64,000 nt of DNA from Rhodosporidiobolus odoratus (Eukaryota > Basidiomycota > Microbotryomycetes > Sporidiobolales > Sporidiobolaceae), in assembly GCA_034387635.1 (NCBI GenBank), contig JAOANU010000014.1, positions 1-64,000 of the forward strand, in the 5' to 3' direction. Made by a program: the position numbers and the translations under genes. Within the stretch, counting starts at the first letter, position 1. Each line of letters begins with the position of its first letter. Under the pieces are notes generated by a model, which was not told where the DNA came from, ran no database searches, and was given only the letters and a program-made list of their open reading frames with translations. Shown one piece after another: positions 9,471-21,737 of the stretch.

Positions 9471-12080
9471 ATGGCTACCGCACAGTTCGAGAGCATCTTC
9501 CACTCTCTCGGTCCTACCTCGGGCAGTGAGGCCCCCGTCCCCTCTCCACTACCCTCGTTCTCCTCCTGCCATTCCCGTCCCCAAAAGAGCGCCTCCTGAC
9601 CGCGCTTGACATCTTACCTCCTTCCTCCCCACTCTGATCCGGTGCCTCGCAGAGCTCCGTATCGCCCCCTCGGGTCTAGGATGGAAAAGCTCGAATGAGC
9701 AAGAGCCTGTCGTGACGGTACCTGGGTCCGACATCAAGTACATCTCGTGGATTCGGTTCGTTCTCGTCTCTTCTTCCCTTTTCCTCCTTTACCCAGTGAA
9801 CTGAAGAGTGTGGTTTGTTGCAGCGTTGCGAGGAATTACCAGATGAGGATCGGAACCCAAAAGAACAGGACGACCTTTGATGGGTTCGTCAAGGAGGACT
9901 TCGAGAGGTTGGGCAATTTGTGCAAGCAGGTCAGCTCGCTCTTTCTCCCTTGGCTTTTCTCGTTATAAAAGAGCTCACTCTCGGGTGAACGCAGTACTAT
10001 AACATCACTATCGAGACCAAGGACATCTCGACGAGGGGATGGAATTGGGGAGTTGCAGAGGTTCAAGGTGCGATGGTCCACCTCGCGCGCCTGTAGTCAT
10101 TCCCGCCCTTTTGAGCAGCAGATGACTGATCTATCGCCGTCGCCGACCTGTAGCCGACGACCTCGCCTTCCTAGTCGCCGGGAAAACCGCCTTCACGGTC
10201 CCTCTCAACCAAGTCACAAACACGAGCATCACCAAAGCCGAAGTCGCCCTCGAGTTCAGTTCCGCCCTCCCTCCCCCTCCCGCGCACAACGAAGAAGACG
10301 CGGTCGCACGCAAAAAACGTCTCCGAGCCGCTCCGGACGAAATCGCCGAAATGAGGTTGTATATCCCGGGTTCGGCCAAAGGGATGAAGAAGAAGGGGGA
10401 TAAGGCTAAGGCTAAAGCTGAAGGTGCGGCTGAAGGGGAGGACGAGAGCGAGGAGGAGAGTGGAGATGAGGATGAGGAGGGAGGGGAACAGGCTGCGCAG
10501 GCTTTCCATGATGCGGTTAAGGAGAAGGCGGATATTGGACAGGTTGTGGGGGAGAGCTTCTGTACGGTTGGGGATGTGTTGTGCGTTACGCCGCGTGGGA
10601 GGTTCGGTGCGTTCTCGTCTCTTTCTCTTGCTGCAAGAGCGGAGAGGTCGGCCGGCGTTTTGAGAGCGATTCCCTGACCTTGCGAACTTTCGCCCAATCA
10701 CTCATAACCCTACGGAATATCCTCCAGACATCGACTTGTACCCCGACTTCCTCCGCCTTCGTGGCAAAACCTACGATTACCGCATCGGCTACCCTCAAAT
10801 CCAGCGTCTCTTCCTCCTCCCCAAACCCGATGACATCCACTCGCAACTCGTAGTCAACATCGACCCTCCAATCCGTCAAGGTCAAACCCGTTACCCCTAC
10901 TTGGTCATGCAATTTGGCAAAGACGAGATGATGGAGTTGGATCTGAATTTGGATGATGAGACTTTGCAGGAGAAATATGAAGGGAATTTGAAGAGGCATT
11001 ATGATGATCCGGCTTATGAGGTTGTCAGTTTGCTGTTTAGGGTTCTGACACAGAAGAAGGTGGTCACTCCTGGGAACTTCCAATCGTGCGTGATCTTTTC
11101 CCTTCCGTCTCTCTCTCACTCTCTCCGGTTGGGCTATCCGGAGAGGTTGTGACTGATTCCTGGTCATTGTGATGATCGCGCACAGTCACGACGGTCAAGC
11201 GGCGGTCAAATGCAACCTCAAAGCCAACGAGGGTCAACTCTACTTGCTCGAGAAGCAGATGCTCTTCATCGCCAAGCAGCCTCAACTCGTGTCGTTCAGC
11301 GAAATCTCGGCAATCGTTCTCGCTCGGTGTGCTTTCTTCCGACCTCTTTCAACCTCTCAGGTCGTGTTACCTGACTCGCCCCGCCCCTATCTCTCGCAGT
11401 GTCGGTGGCGCCCTCCCGTCGGCCCGCACCTTCGACCTCTCCATCCGCCTCAAAGACTCCTCCTCTGGTCCCCTAGTCTTCTCCGCCCTGAACAAAGAAG
11501 AACTCCAAAACATCACCGATTTCCTCACTATGAAGAAGATCAAAGTCAAGAATGAGATGGAGGAACTTGCGGCTGCAGAGGCCGAGGCTCTGGGTGGGGC
11601 TTTGGAGGATGATAGTGATGAGGAGGATGGGATGAGTATTGATTCGGATGAGGAGGAGGGAGGGAAGAGGAGGAAGGGGAAGGCGGCGGGAGGGGCGCCG
11701 GCGGGAGATCTGAGGGAGGAGGACGACGAGGATTCGGAAGGTCCGTGTCTTCTGAGCCCTCCGGACGCCATATCTTTGTCTACTTGCTGACATTGCGCTT
11801 TTACTCACCCACGTTCGATCTGTTCATCGCTTTACACTCCCCTCCCTCCTTGCCGTCCTACCTACCTTCTCCTGGCGTTCTCCATCTTTCTCCCCTCTCC
11901 TCGGTACCCGATGCCTCGACACCCACAGTCGACGAAGACTTCCAGGCCTCCGACCTGGAGGATTCGGGCGGTTCCGGAGGGTCCGACTCGGAAGATTCGA
12001 ATGATGGGGATGCGGCTATGTCGGATGCGAGTGCGTCTGCGGCGAAGAAGCCGGCTAAGAAGAAGCAGAAGACTAAGTAG
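9471..12080 (+). CDS. POB3: FACT complex subunit Pob3 (SSRP1 family)
   Basis: Nine exons: 9471-9525, 9653-9755, 9824-9929, 9995-10067, 10154-10606, 10728-11085, 11186-11326, 11400-11740, 11929-12080; 593 aa. The family pattern is clear: MATAQFESIFHSLG start, LRIAPSGLGWKS, then the N-terminal PH-like region, FTVPLNQVTNTSI, EIAEMRLYIPGS, the middle double-PH domain (DLYPDFLRLRGKTYDYRIGY, ARTFDLSI) and a C-terminal acidic tail rich in Asp/Glu/Ser followed by a Lys-rich end. No HMG box is present, as in fungal Pob3, where HMG function is supplied by Nhp6. Pob3 pairs with Spt16 as a nuclear histone chaperone in transcription and replication. An internal acidic insertion lies near residues 230-260. 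Confidence 0.96.
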
Positions 12081-12299
12081 AGGCGGGGGATCAAGTTGGG
12101 GCAGGAGAAGGGAGGGGAGTATGTTTGTGCTGCGTGAAGGGAGAGCAGCGGTTTGAAGCTTACAGAATGGGGGTGAGGAGAGGAAGTAGTGCTTGCTGAA
12201 TGCTTTTCATCTTCATCATCGATTGCTCGCGTAACGTATTGAAGAGAGCTACTTTGCGAAGTCCTGCTAACTGGGTTAGTAGACAGATTTATTGCTCGC

Positions 12300-14672
12300 C
12301 TACCCTTGCTCTACTCGTTTCTCGTCTTGCCTTTCCCAACCCTCTTCAGGTCCTTCTATTGTACCCTCCGCCAGTGCATCTCTATCCCATCCTCCGCTTG
12401 TCGGAGTCTGGGACCGCCGGTCAAACGAGATGCCCGCGGGCGACAACGCCGCGCGTTCTTCCTCGGGCTTCAGTCGGTGCTGCTGTCGCGCATCATGAGA
12501 TGCGGAGGAACGCAGAGTTTCCAGAGTTGGAGAGAGGAGGTCGAGGTGCGAGGGTGAGGGAAGACCGGTGGGCCCAGGGTCAGAGGAGGACGAGACAGGA
12601 GGAGGGAGGAGGAGCGAGGCGTGTTTGCTCAATAGTCTGTGTCAAGCGAGTTTGTCAGACAGGTGGTCCTGACAAGGATTCGGAACGAAACCGCCCGTGA
12701 GGAAAAAGAGAAAGAAGGGACTACTATATAGCGGGCTTGACGGGAGAGAGGGCATAAGAGAAGAAGAGCAGGAAGAGAGAAACGAACTCTTTGAGCGTCA
12801 TCCCGCATACACAGGGGACTTTGAGGTCTACTCCGCCGTCTCCGCCTTGAAGGATTGGGTGAGGGTCTTTGGTGGCGTATTTTGGAAGGGTGAGCGAGTC
12901 GAGGAAGTTGAGGCACTGAACGAGAAACGAAAAGTTGCTTGTCAGTCCTGGGATACAGGCGTTTCGGCGACGGAGCGAGGGGTCGGTTGTTGACGCAAGT
13001 ACAGCACACAGGAAAGGTGCGGAAAAGAGGGCGCAGAGAAGGGGGAAAGGTAGGAGGGGAAAGGGGAGAGGAAAGTTTATAGAAAAGGGGAAAGAGGCCA
13101 ACGCACCGAGTACAGCTCGATAGGCTTCGACATCTTCAGCTTCTGGAGCTCCTTGTCCTTGCCCGCATCTTCACCTTGTCCCACCTCGCGTTCCTTCCCC
13201 TTCCTGTTATTGCTCTTGCTCTTGATCCTCTCCTTCTTCTTCCTATTCTCCTCTTCTTGTCCTCCTCCTGCGCCAGTTCCTGCTTCACTCTGGATCCAAC
13301 TCTCCACCTCACCCATGGTAGCTCGGCGATAAAGCACCTCCATCTCGACCCTATGCCCCACCCTAATCGGCGTATCCGTCCCCTCCCTAGTCGTCGGCCT
13401 CAAGAAATTATCATTATGCAACCTTGCCAAATGGACGATGGACGCCTCTTTCCCCTCTGACAACACAGTGAGAGGTTCGGCATCAGTAGAGAGGTTTCGT
13501 CGAGTTGAACCTCGACCGTTATCTCGCATCTGAGCCGAGTTGGGAAGGTAACTCGAATCTAGGATAAAGACTGTATGATACGCTTCAGGAACCGTAGCCT
13601 GTCTCGTCGAATCAACCGGAGAAGTGAGCCAGAAAGATTGGACGATGGAGAGTTTGATCGAGTGGAGGAAGATTGAGGATGAAGGAGCAGGTAGGATGAG
13701 TTTTGCGAGGAGTAAGCCGCCGACTGTTGCGTGTTGACTTTGGACTTCGATGGCCCAGGGACCGAGAGAGGGAAAGTGGCCTTCGGCGTGGAGTTGGAGA
13801 GGGGGAGGTGGAGCGGGGAGTTGGGTGGGCGAGGGGGAGGGGGAGGGGAGGACGTAGAAGGGTTTTGGGGGGGATGTGAGGTCGCTGCTACCGAGTGGGG
13901 AGGAGAGGCGTGCGGTGGAGACGAGGGAGTAGCGGACTCGACCGTGGTGGGAACGCTCCCAACCTGCATGAATCACCAGGGTGAGTCTGGGACATATACG
14001 ATATGCAACGGGCGGACGAAAGACGCACAAGGAATGCTGGCAGGGACGAAGAAAAGGAACTGAGAATGGCAGAACAATCAGTAAAACATGAGTACTCTGG
14101 GTAGGCAGACAAAGCCGAGGACGGAATGGAAAGGAGAAAGCCTGACGCACCTCGAAACCATGCGATCCCCTTTCCAGCTCGACCCCTTCCTTGTCCCCGA
14201 GCAGGTTTACAGCTCGCTCGAAGCCGACGCCGTACTCGTAGGGTGTCTTGCCGCTACCGGATGGCCAGCTTATGTCATACCGCCCGAGCAGCCGGACTTC
14301 GAGGGATTTGAGCCGTCGAGGTTTTCTGCAGGGGAGGGGCACAAGTTGAGACCGCCTCCATATACGAGCAAGGCTCAAGGAGGGCACGCACGGTAGAAAA
14401 AGAGAAACCGTTCCCTTGAGCAACTCGTCCTGTCCCGGTAAATCGCCCGGAGCAGGTCGAACATAAAGAATGTCCTGAGTCGTATCCACATCCAGCCTGG
14501 GCTGAGTCCACCCAATTTTCCCGAGTAAGCCTCCGCTGGTCCCGCTCGTTGAAGGGGAGGTAGGGAGCAGGGAAGAGCCCTGGCGTTGGACGTGCAGGTA
14601 GAATGGTTCGTAGAGCGATGGTTGGGGTTTTTCGTCGAGTCCTTTGCCTGGAGACGAGGGTTGTTTGGACAT
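12300..14672 (-). CDS. Arrestin-like domain protein
   Basis: Exons 14392-14672, 14151-14325, 14029-14059, 13107-13963, 12788-12915, 12300-12636 give 602 aa. The N-terminal arrestin fold is recognisable by GTVSLFLPKPRRLKSLEVRL, the segment FLFFVPASIP and HHGRVRYSLVSTAR; the C-terminal arrestin domain by WAIEVQSQHATVGGLLLAKL and KYATKDPHPIL. A Lys/Arg-rich loop lies before MSKPIELYS. The tail from residue about 490 is Ser/Pro-rich. Fungal arrestin-like proteins recruit Rsp5-type ubiquitin ligases to membrane cargo through PY motifs; I did not see a clear PPxY, so the partner is open. The ATG at 14672 is the first in frame. All five introns use GTGCGT or GTTCGT donors, and one exon is only 31 nt. 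Confidence 0.85.
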
Positions 14673-14967
14673 CGTGGCGGGAGCAGTCGGCTCAAGCTCT
14701 CTGACGGAAGCAATCGCGCGATACGGCAAGTAGGTTGTGTGCGAGGATGCGTCGTCGGACAAGAGCGGAAGAAGAAAGTGGGATCAAGGTGGACGTCGAC
14801 GAGGTATGGATGCGGCGCTCGGAGGGTGATTGCACGCGTCAGTGACTTCTGTAGACGGTATGCAGGCGTACTAGGGTGTAGAACGAGGAGGAGATGCTGT
14901 TGTTGATTCTCTTCATCCGTTTCGGGTTTCCCTTTTCTCTTCTTGAATTCCTGTCGTCTGACTTGGA

Positions 14968-17900
14968 ATGGAGCCACCACCAGCTCCCTCCACCCCACGA
15001 CAACGTCCAGTCTCGACCTATACCATCCCAGCTTCCCCCTCCTCTTCCTCGTCATCTCACCACTTCATCTCCTCATCTCGTCCAACTTCACCTCCTCCCA
15101 ACTCTACCACAACTTCCCCAAGGCTCAACCGTAGACCCAATACTGCAGGACACCGCACGACCTCGTCCCTCTCCTCGCTCGCTCAGCTAAACCTCAACGG
15201 TCATTTGGGCAACTCGAATCCTCCATTGGGAGGTCCGTCTTACGCTCTGCCCTCGCCTAGGCAGAGTCCCGATCTCGGTGCGGGCAGGAACCTCGAACGA
15301 AGTAATTCGATCCTAGCCAGTCCCAGCACACACTGGGGAGGGTTCGTCGGACACGGTCAAGGAGGCGGAGGAGGAACCGGCAGAGAGTACGAGGATGTAC
15401 AGAATAGGACCTTTTGCAAATGGTGCGCAGCCATCTCCCTTGCAGCCTTTTCTCAACTGGGTCCGGCAGGTCCGCAGCTTTGGAAACGCCTGTATACCTC
15501 TGAGAAAAAAGCTGCCCGTTCCTGACCTTTCCTCCTGCTTTCTTTCCTGCTGCAGGCTCAATGCACGCCTCGAACCCAATGGCTATCCTCCGGTTATGGA
15601 CGTCGGTCGGGACTTCAGCGATGGAACGCGGCTGATCCAGCTCGTCGTAAGTCCTCGTGACTATCTTGACCCTTTCTCCGCTTGACCCGGGTTGATAATA
15701 ACCGAAGACAGCTGAACTTTCTTGATCATCCCCCCTTCTACCGCTCAGGAAGTACTCACAGACCAGGCCCTAGGCCGCTACAACACCTACCCTTCCCATC
15801 GGGTTCAGAAGATGGAAAATGCCAATCAAGCACTCGAGCGGATCAAGGAGATGGGTGTTCATTTGACAAATATCGGGCCAGAAGGTTGGTTACCGGCACC
15901 AAGTGGGTGCTACCTTGCACAGACTTGCGGCTGATGCATTCGTTCTCACAGACATCGTTGACGGCAATCGCAAGCTGATTCTTGGTATGATCTGGTCTCT
16001 GGTCCTGCGCTTCTCTATCGCCGACATCAAGTGCGTTGTGCTCTGATTTCCGCCTATTCTTGACGGAACGGCGAAGAACTATTTCGACTGACCTTTGTGC
16101 ACTTGCAGCGAGGAAGGCTCGCATGCCAAGGAGGGTCTTCTGCTCTGGTGTCAACGTCGCACAGCTCCCTACGAAGAGGTGGAAGTCAAAGACTTCACTC
16201 GCTCGTGGCAAGATGGTCTCGCATTGTTCGTCCTTCCTTCCCCTTTCTCCCTCTCGACTTCCCGTACGAACTACTGACATTCTTTTCCGAGCAGCTGCGC
16301 CCTCATTCACCGTCACCGGCCCGACCTACTCGACTACGACGTCCTGCCGAAAGACACTAGCCAGGCTACTTCGGCAAGGAATCTGGCCTTGGCATTCAAG
16401 GTTGCGGAGGAACACCTGGGCATTCCTGTACGTTCCGACCTTCACCCTCCGGTGCTTCTCGTTGCTCGGAATTAAGCGAAATTGGCACTACTCGTCCGCC
16501 GTACAGCAACTGCTCGATGTCGAGGACGTTTGCGGCACGAAGCGCCCGGATGAGAGGAGTATCATGACCTATGTCGCGCAGTTCTTCCACGCTTTCTCCT
16601 CGAGGGGTACGCCCTGTCCTCTTCACAGCGACCCGAATCCGCTCTGACTCGTCGGCGCTGCTACAGCTCAAGCCGAGACCGAAGCTCGGGTAATCTCGAC
16701 TTTTGTTGAGAACGTCAGCAGCTTGATGCTCGCCGTGCATGATTACGAGCGTCGAGTCCGCCTTGTGAGTTCTCTCAGCTCCGCCTACTATCGTACGTCT
16801 TACTCAGCTTCGGCTTTCGCAGCTTCTCGACTCCGTAACCACCCACATCTCCACCCTGACCCGCCCACTACCGGCATCAACTCCTTACGCAACCCTTTTC
16901 GCCCTTCGCGCCTCCGCTTCAGACTTCCGCCAAAGTACTAGACGAGAATGGAGTATGGAGAAGATCGAACTGCAGGAATTGTTGGGGAATCTCAGAGATA
17001 AATTGAGGACTTATGGGTTGAGGGGGTATGAACCGGGGGTTGGGGTGAGGACTGTGGTAAGTTAATCCTCATTCCCTCACTGTGGCTTCTTTTACTGACT
17101 CCTCGGTCATCGTGCGCAGGACGTGCAAGAGAAGTGGGATGAGCTTTGCGAGGCGGAGTTGGGACGGAATAGAGAGATCAACGGTTTGATCCGGCGGTAC
17201 GTTGCTCCTTACTCTGGCCGTTCCCTTGCCTATCGCTAATGAAAACATTGCACAGAGTACAACGCGAGGCACGGATACGCTTCGCGCTTGAGGCAAACAG
17301 TCTACAACTGCGCGTTCGGGAAGTAACCGCTGAACTGGGCACCATTTCTGGGGCGCTGGACGTGCGTTTCCCACCGTCACTCGTCCTCATCAATTTCCAT
17401 GCTGACCGGTTAGATCTCGGTGCACTGCAGACTCAACTCGACCTCCTCGCCTCACTCACTGCCAAACACCTTCCCCATCTCCGATCCTCTCTTTCCTCAC
17501 TGTCAGCCGCAGAAGAAGCCTGCCGGGAATGCGATGCCTTCACTGACGGGGTCGACGATACCTCCATCACCTCGTCGCAAGAACTGCAGTGGGAGATAAG
17601 CTTGCTGGAGGAAAAGATCGGGCGGAGAAAGAACTTTGCTGAGAATCAGGTAAGCAGCTTCCCTCTTCATCCGCCGCCTTGTCGACCCTCGGCATTTCAA
17701 TTTTGGGGGATGGCCCGAAGTCGTGGCAGTTGACCTAGATCGAAACCCGTCTCGAGCAGATCTCAGCCCGTAAACAAACCTCGGTAACGCCCGAACAACT
17801 GGAAGAATTCGAATCGGCCTTCCGAGCTTTTGACAAGGATGGAAAGAACACGCTTGATCTGGACGAGCTTGCAGGGGCGTTGGGAAGTTTGGGTGTGCTG

Positions 17901-18564
17901 GAGGTGGTGCGTTTGCCTGCTCTTGTCCCGTTCTGCTTTCTAGCGCTGCGGGAGCTCGCAACCGCGGGCTGTGTCAGTACTGATAGGCGTGTGTGATGTA
18001 CAGAACCTAGATGACATAGCTCAAGAGAACGAGCAGGTCTCGTTCGAAGAGTTTTTGCGATTCATGGTGCGTTGTCCTGTTTCTGCCTCTATCGTTCTTC
18101 CACCTTGTCCCGTTTCAAAACTGCTCCAGCGTGTTCCCGTCCGCTGATACATGGCTGCTTGGTATGTGCACAGACTGAACAAGCCGAAGACCGCCTGACT
18201 GGCGAAAAAGTCCGCTCATGCTTCCGAAGCGTCGCAGCTGAGAAGGTCAGTCTTTCCTTTCCTTTCCTTCCCTTCCCTTTTCTTCCCTGTCCTTTCCTCA
18301 CCTTTCCTCCCTCCTCCATTGGACAGTACTACCTGCTTACTCACTGTCTCTCCTGTTGCTGTCCTGTAGAACTACGTCACCGAACTCGACCTCTCTCGGC
18401 TCGCCCTTCCTCCCGCCGCTCTCCGATTCCTCAAAGACCAAATGCCTTCCTCGGTCCTCACTTCCGATACCTCGGATGGTCCCCCGGAGAATGGAGAGGG
18501 CAGCGGGAGGGAAGAGACGGTATTTGACTTTGAAGGGTTCTTGAATCAGTTTTTGGAGGATTAA
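14968..18564 (+). CDS. AIN1: Alpha-actinin (F-actin cross-linker)
   Basis: Sixteen exons: 14968-15422, 15556-15646, 15749-15884, 15952-16030, 16109-16225, 16295-16427, 16507-16606, 16667-16764, 16823-17056, 17120-17196, 17256-17361, 17431-17649, 17739-17906, 18004-18066, 18174-18245, 18370-18564; 780 aa. After a disordered Ser/Pro-rich N-terminus come two calponin-homology domains ([59 protein letters not shown]), a short coiled rod, and a C-terminal EF-hand region. The first EF loop [12 protein letters not shown] has canonical Asp/Glu ligands; the second half is degenerate. The short rod matches fungal alpha-actinins, which act at the cytokinetic ring and actin cables. It starts 295 bp from the start of the divergent arrestin gene. 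Confidence 0.94.
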
Positions 18565-18898
18565 CCGACGTCGCCTTGTTGGTTTCTCCGTGACGAGCAG
18601 GTGGACCGTGGAACCGACACTGCTCGCTTGGCGTTGGTTTCTTCTTCCTGCCTCTTCCCGCATCGCTTGTATCTCTTGCTCGGCAATTGCGACCAAGGAA
18701 CAGTGCAATACACGTGCAAGAGAACCAGCGGAGAGCAATCAGAGTTACGAACAACATCCTTTGAAGACAAGACAGAGGAAAACCCGACAAGATGATAAAG
18801 TAGGTAGAACGCAACAACAAGGGGCACTAGGAGGGGAGGATGAGACTAGAGTCCAACGGAGGAATGGGTGAGGTAGACTGGCAAAGGAGGACGAGGTT

Positions 18899-20705
18899 CT
18901 AGTAGGCAGAGCGAATAGGAGCAGGAGACCATGGAGAGTGCTGCACCTCCGCATGCGCCTCATGGTGGCGATGGTGAGGATAGAAATGATACTGCTCTAC
19001 TGCTGCCGTCGCGAGTCTAGGAAGGTGTGGGTAGGACGATCTCGGACTTGATTCCTCGGCAGTCGCAGTCACGGTCGGAAGGAAGTGCTGAGGCGGCAGA
19101 AGAGGGAGACGGTGATGATTGTCTTCTTCTTCATACTGATGCTGACGCTGATGCGGTTGCTTCTGATACGGTCCGTGGGTGTAGTGCAGTGTCGGAGGCG
19201 CCGGGTAGTCCAACTGACGAGGGTCAAGGTGCTGCATCGCGGAAGGAGGGAGAGGAATCGAGTGCAAGTCGGGGGAGTGATTGGGAGAGGCGTAGTGGGG
19301 CGAGTGATCTGGTGAGGGAAGGGAGAGGACCGAGGGGAGGAGCTTGACTGCGGGAGACGGGGCTGGGGCGATTGGAGCGTAGGTCGGGGCGAAGGAGGAC
19401 GCAGAAGAGATAGGGTTGTAGGTGAGATGAGAGCGAGAGTGAACTGAGTGCGGGTCGGGTTGAGGCGATGTAGAGTAGTGCGAGTGGGCGTGGGTCGGTG
19501 ATGGGTAGTCGTGAGCGGAGTGAGCAGGAATGTGGGAAGAAAAATAGGTGGAAGCTGAGGACTCGAAAGTCGGAGTCGGCAGGTAGGCTTGCTCGGGTGT
19601 CGGGTGTTCGTGCTGGTGGTGGTATACTGCTTCGACCTCATGCAACGACTCTACCGTCGGCAGCTCGCCCGAGGAGACCGCCTTCCGCAACACTGGCCGG
19701 CCTTCCGGCAGAGTAGCAAGAGCCGAGCTGCACGATGTCGCCATCGTCGTGGAAAGGCTGAGATCGCCCAAGCTGGCTCGTCGATAGGCTGGCGCTACAT
19801 GCTCGAAGTGCTCAGCTTGATTGGGGTCGAGCCAGCCGTGACCTTGCGGCGCATAATTGCGCCATTGACTGACCGAGTCAAACCGCGGCGCGGTACTCAG
19901 TGTCGGGACGAAGGAAGGGAGACCCTGGAGCGACGGCAGAGGTTGACGTTCCGAACTAAACTGGGGATGGAGGGCCGGCGGTTCCCATTGCGGAAGCGGG
20001 TGGTGAGGCAGAGGAAGAGGGGGAGCGATGCCGAAGTCGTCGGAAGCGACAGAACACATGGAGATTCGCCGTCCCGTCGGCTTCTCCGGCCGTGCGCGTG
20101 CTTTCCTTACGATCTGACTGAGCTTGGAAGGGTCGCCGCGAAGGAAGAAGCCTGTCGGATGACTGTAGAGCAACAGGAGTCAGCGACATTCGCACCATGA
20201 AGGAGACAAGAGTACGAACGAGAAAGTGATGTAGCCAGCATTCGATGCCCGTCGCTCAGTCGATCGTCGACGGTCGGAAAGGCGGCGAAAGGCGTAGTAT
20301 GAGAGTTGACGCTGGAAGGGATTAAGAAGGAAAGGTCAGCAAAACGGGTTGCGAAGCGATCCGACCGCGAAACGGCTCACGATGAAGCTGCTCAGCCTGT
20401 AAAAGGAGAATAAGCAAATCAGTGTCTGCAAAGAGACGAGGGCAAGGGGAAGGCAGACGCACGAGTTGAACTCGAACTGAGGAGAAAGAGCACGAATGGC
20501 GACGGCATCCTTCGAGCTGATCTCGAACGAGTCGTCTGTGACCCATCGCAATCCTGCATCGTCGAGGGGGTTCTCAAGCAGTCTGTATTCGAGGCATCGT
20601 CAGCTGAGCCGGCAGAAAAGGGACAGGGAACGAGTTGACGTACGAGTGAAGCTTCTGCAAGAACTGACTTCGGGGCGCCTTTGGCTGGAGGGTAATGGTA
20701 GCCAT
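18899..20705 (-). CDS. HSF-type transcription factor
   Basis: Exons 20644-20705, 20463-20582, 20381-20396, 20220-20311, 18899-20162 give 517 aa. The first 125 residues form an HSF DNA-binding domain: SQFLQKLHSLLENP, LRWVTDDSFEI, ALSPQFEFNSLSSFIRQLSY, then YYAFRRLSDRR and SHPTGFFLRGDPSKL. The recognition-helix segment SSFI|RQLSYYAF is split by an intron, and the exon carrying LSSFI is only 16 nt. The remainder is low complexity, rich in Pro, Ser and His (many YxH and HH pairs). No leucine-zipper trimerisation repeat is obvious after the domain, so this may belong to the Sfl1/Hsf-like branch rather than canonical Hsf1; that is inference. Confidence 0.88.
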
Positions 20706-21737
20706 CGCCTGAAGTGCTGGAGCTATTCTGGCTGGCGGACGGTGGTGGACGAGGCTGCGGCTGCTTGGTGCAAAATAAAGTGGGGGGGCGCCGGAGAAGC
20801 GGAGAAGGCGGTGCAGAGATGAGGTTTCTGAGCGATTGGATCTGTCCGGCGTAGCTGCAGCGTGAGGACGGTCAAGGCCGGAATGACGGCAGCGAGTCTT
20901 TCAGACAAGCTCGAGTGGTAGCAAGAGGTGCAAGTCTGGTGAGAGCGTGACCGTAAAACTTGAAGTCGAGCTGACGCAGGCGTACGACGAGCGAGGTACC
21001 GGCAATAACGAACGGCAGGCCCTTGGTGCGGGCCGACGCGCACCTGCAGAGACGTCGATCCGGCCAAGCCACCGGAACACTGGAAATAAGCTACAGTAAT
21101 TGGCTCCAGATCTCCCGGTGCCGAGAGAATTCCGAAGTTTTACCTCGTACCTCGTTAAAGACTTTCTTCAAAAGGCAGGTAGGGTGTTCACGCCGGTACA
21201 GCGGCACTCAGTTTCGTGGGCTCGCTGAGAAGCTACGTACCTATAGCTACAGGGAACGACCAGCCGGTCTTCCTGCCGCCTCCGGCAGGTCAAGCCGCCA
21301 GTCCTTACAACGAGTTTGTCTCGTCCTGCAGACGGGAATTCTGCACGGCACCAATGCCTCGGAGCTAGGAATGATGGGAAGCTTACGCGGACACAGGAAA
21401 AGTATGACAGAGGTTAAATCCGCACAGCGGGGTTCTTTATCTTATCTTTTTCTTGGCCGACCACGACGCCAAGGGTAAAGCCGTCTGGCAGCCGCTCGTC
21501 GCCGACAGAAGAAGCACCTTGCTGCGTGCGAGCGGTTCGTGGAGGAGGGAAAAGGGTAGTGGGGGAAAGCGCTTGAAGGCGGGCAAGGAGAATGACGCCG
21601 GAAAGCGGAGAACGGAATCAGCATGTTGACGGGCAAACAGAATCCCACAATGGCGTGGTGAAAGACATCTAGTCACTGCATGTACAAGGTCGAGGCGCAA
21701 CGGGAATCGGTCAAGGCGCGGGTATTTACAGATGAGG
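20706..21737. other. Intergenic region upstream of the HSF-type gene (1.03 kb)
   Basis: Both flanking genes are on the minus strand, so this is the promoter of the HSF-type gene plus the 3' end of the acid phosphatase gene. Small open frames here lack splice support or family resemblance. The large size compared with other gaps in the window suggests extended regulatory sequence, which is inference. Confidence 0.5.

Noticed and set aside
21437..21700. Minus-strand ORFs downstream of the acid phosphatase stop
   Set aside because: The phosphatase frame closes with a well-supported final exon at 21738; the ORFs further left have no homology or splice support.
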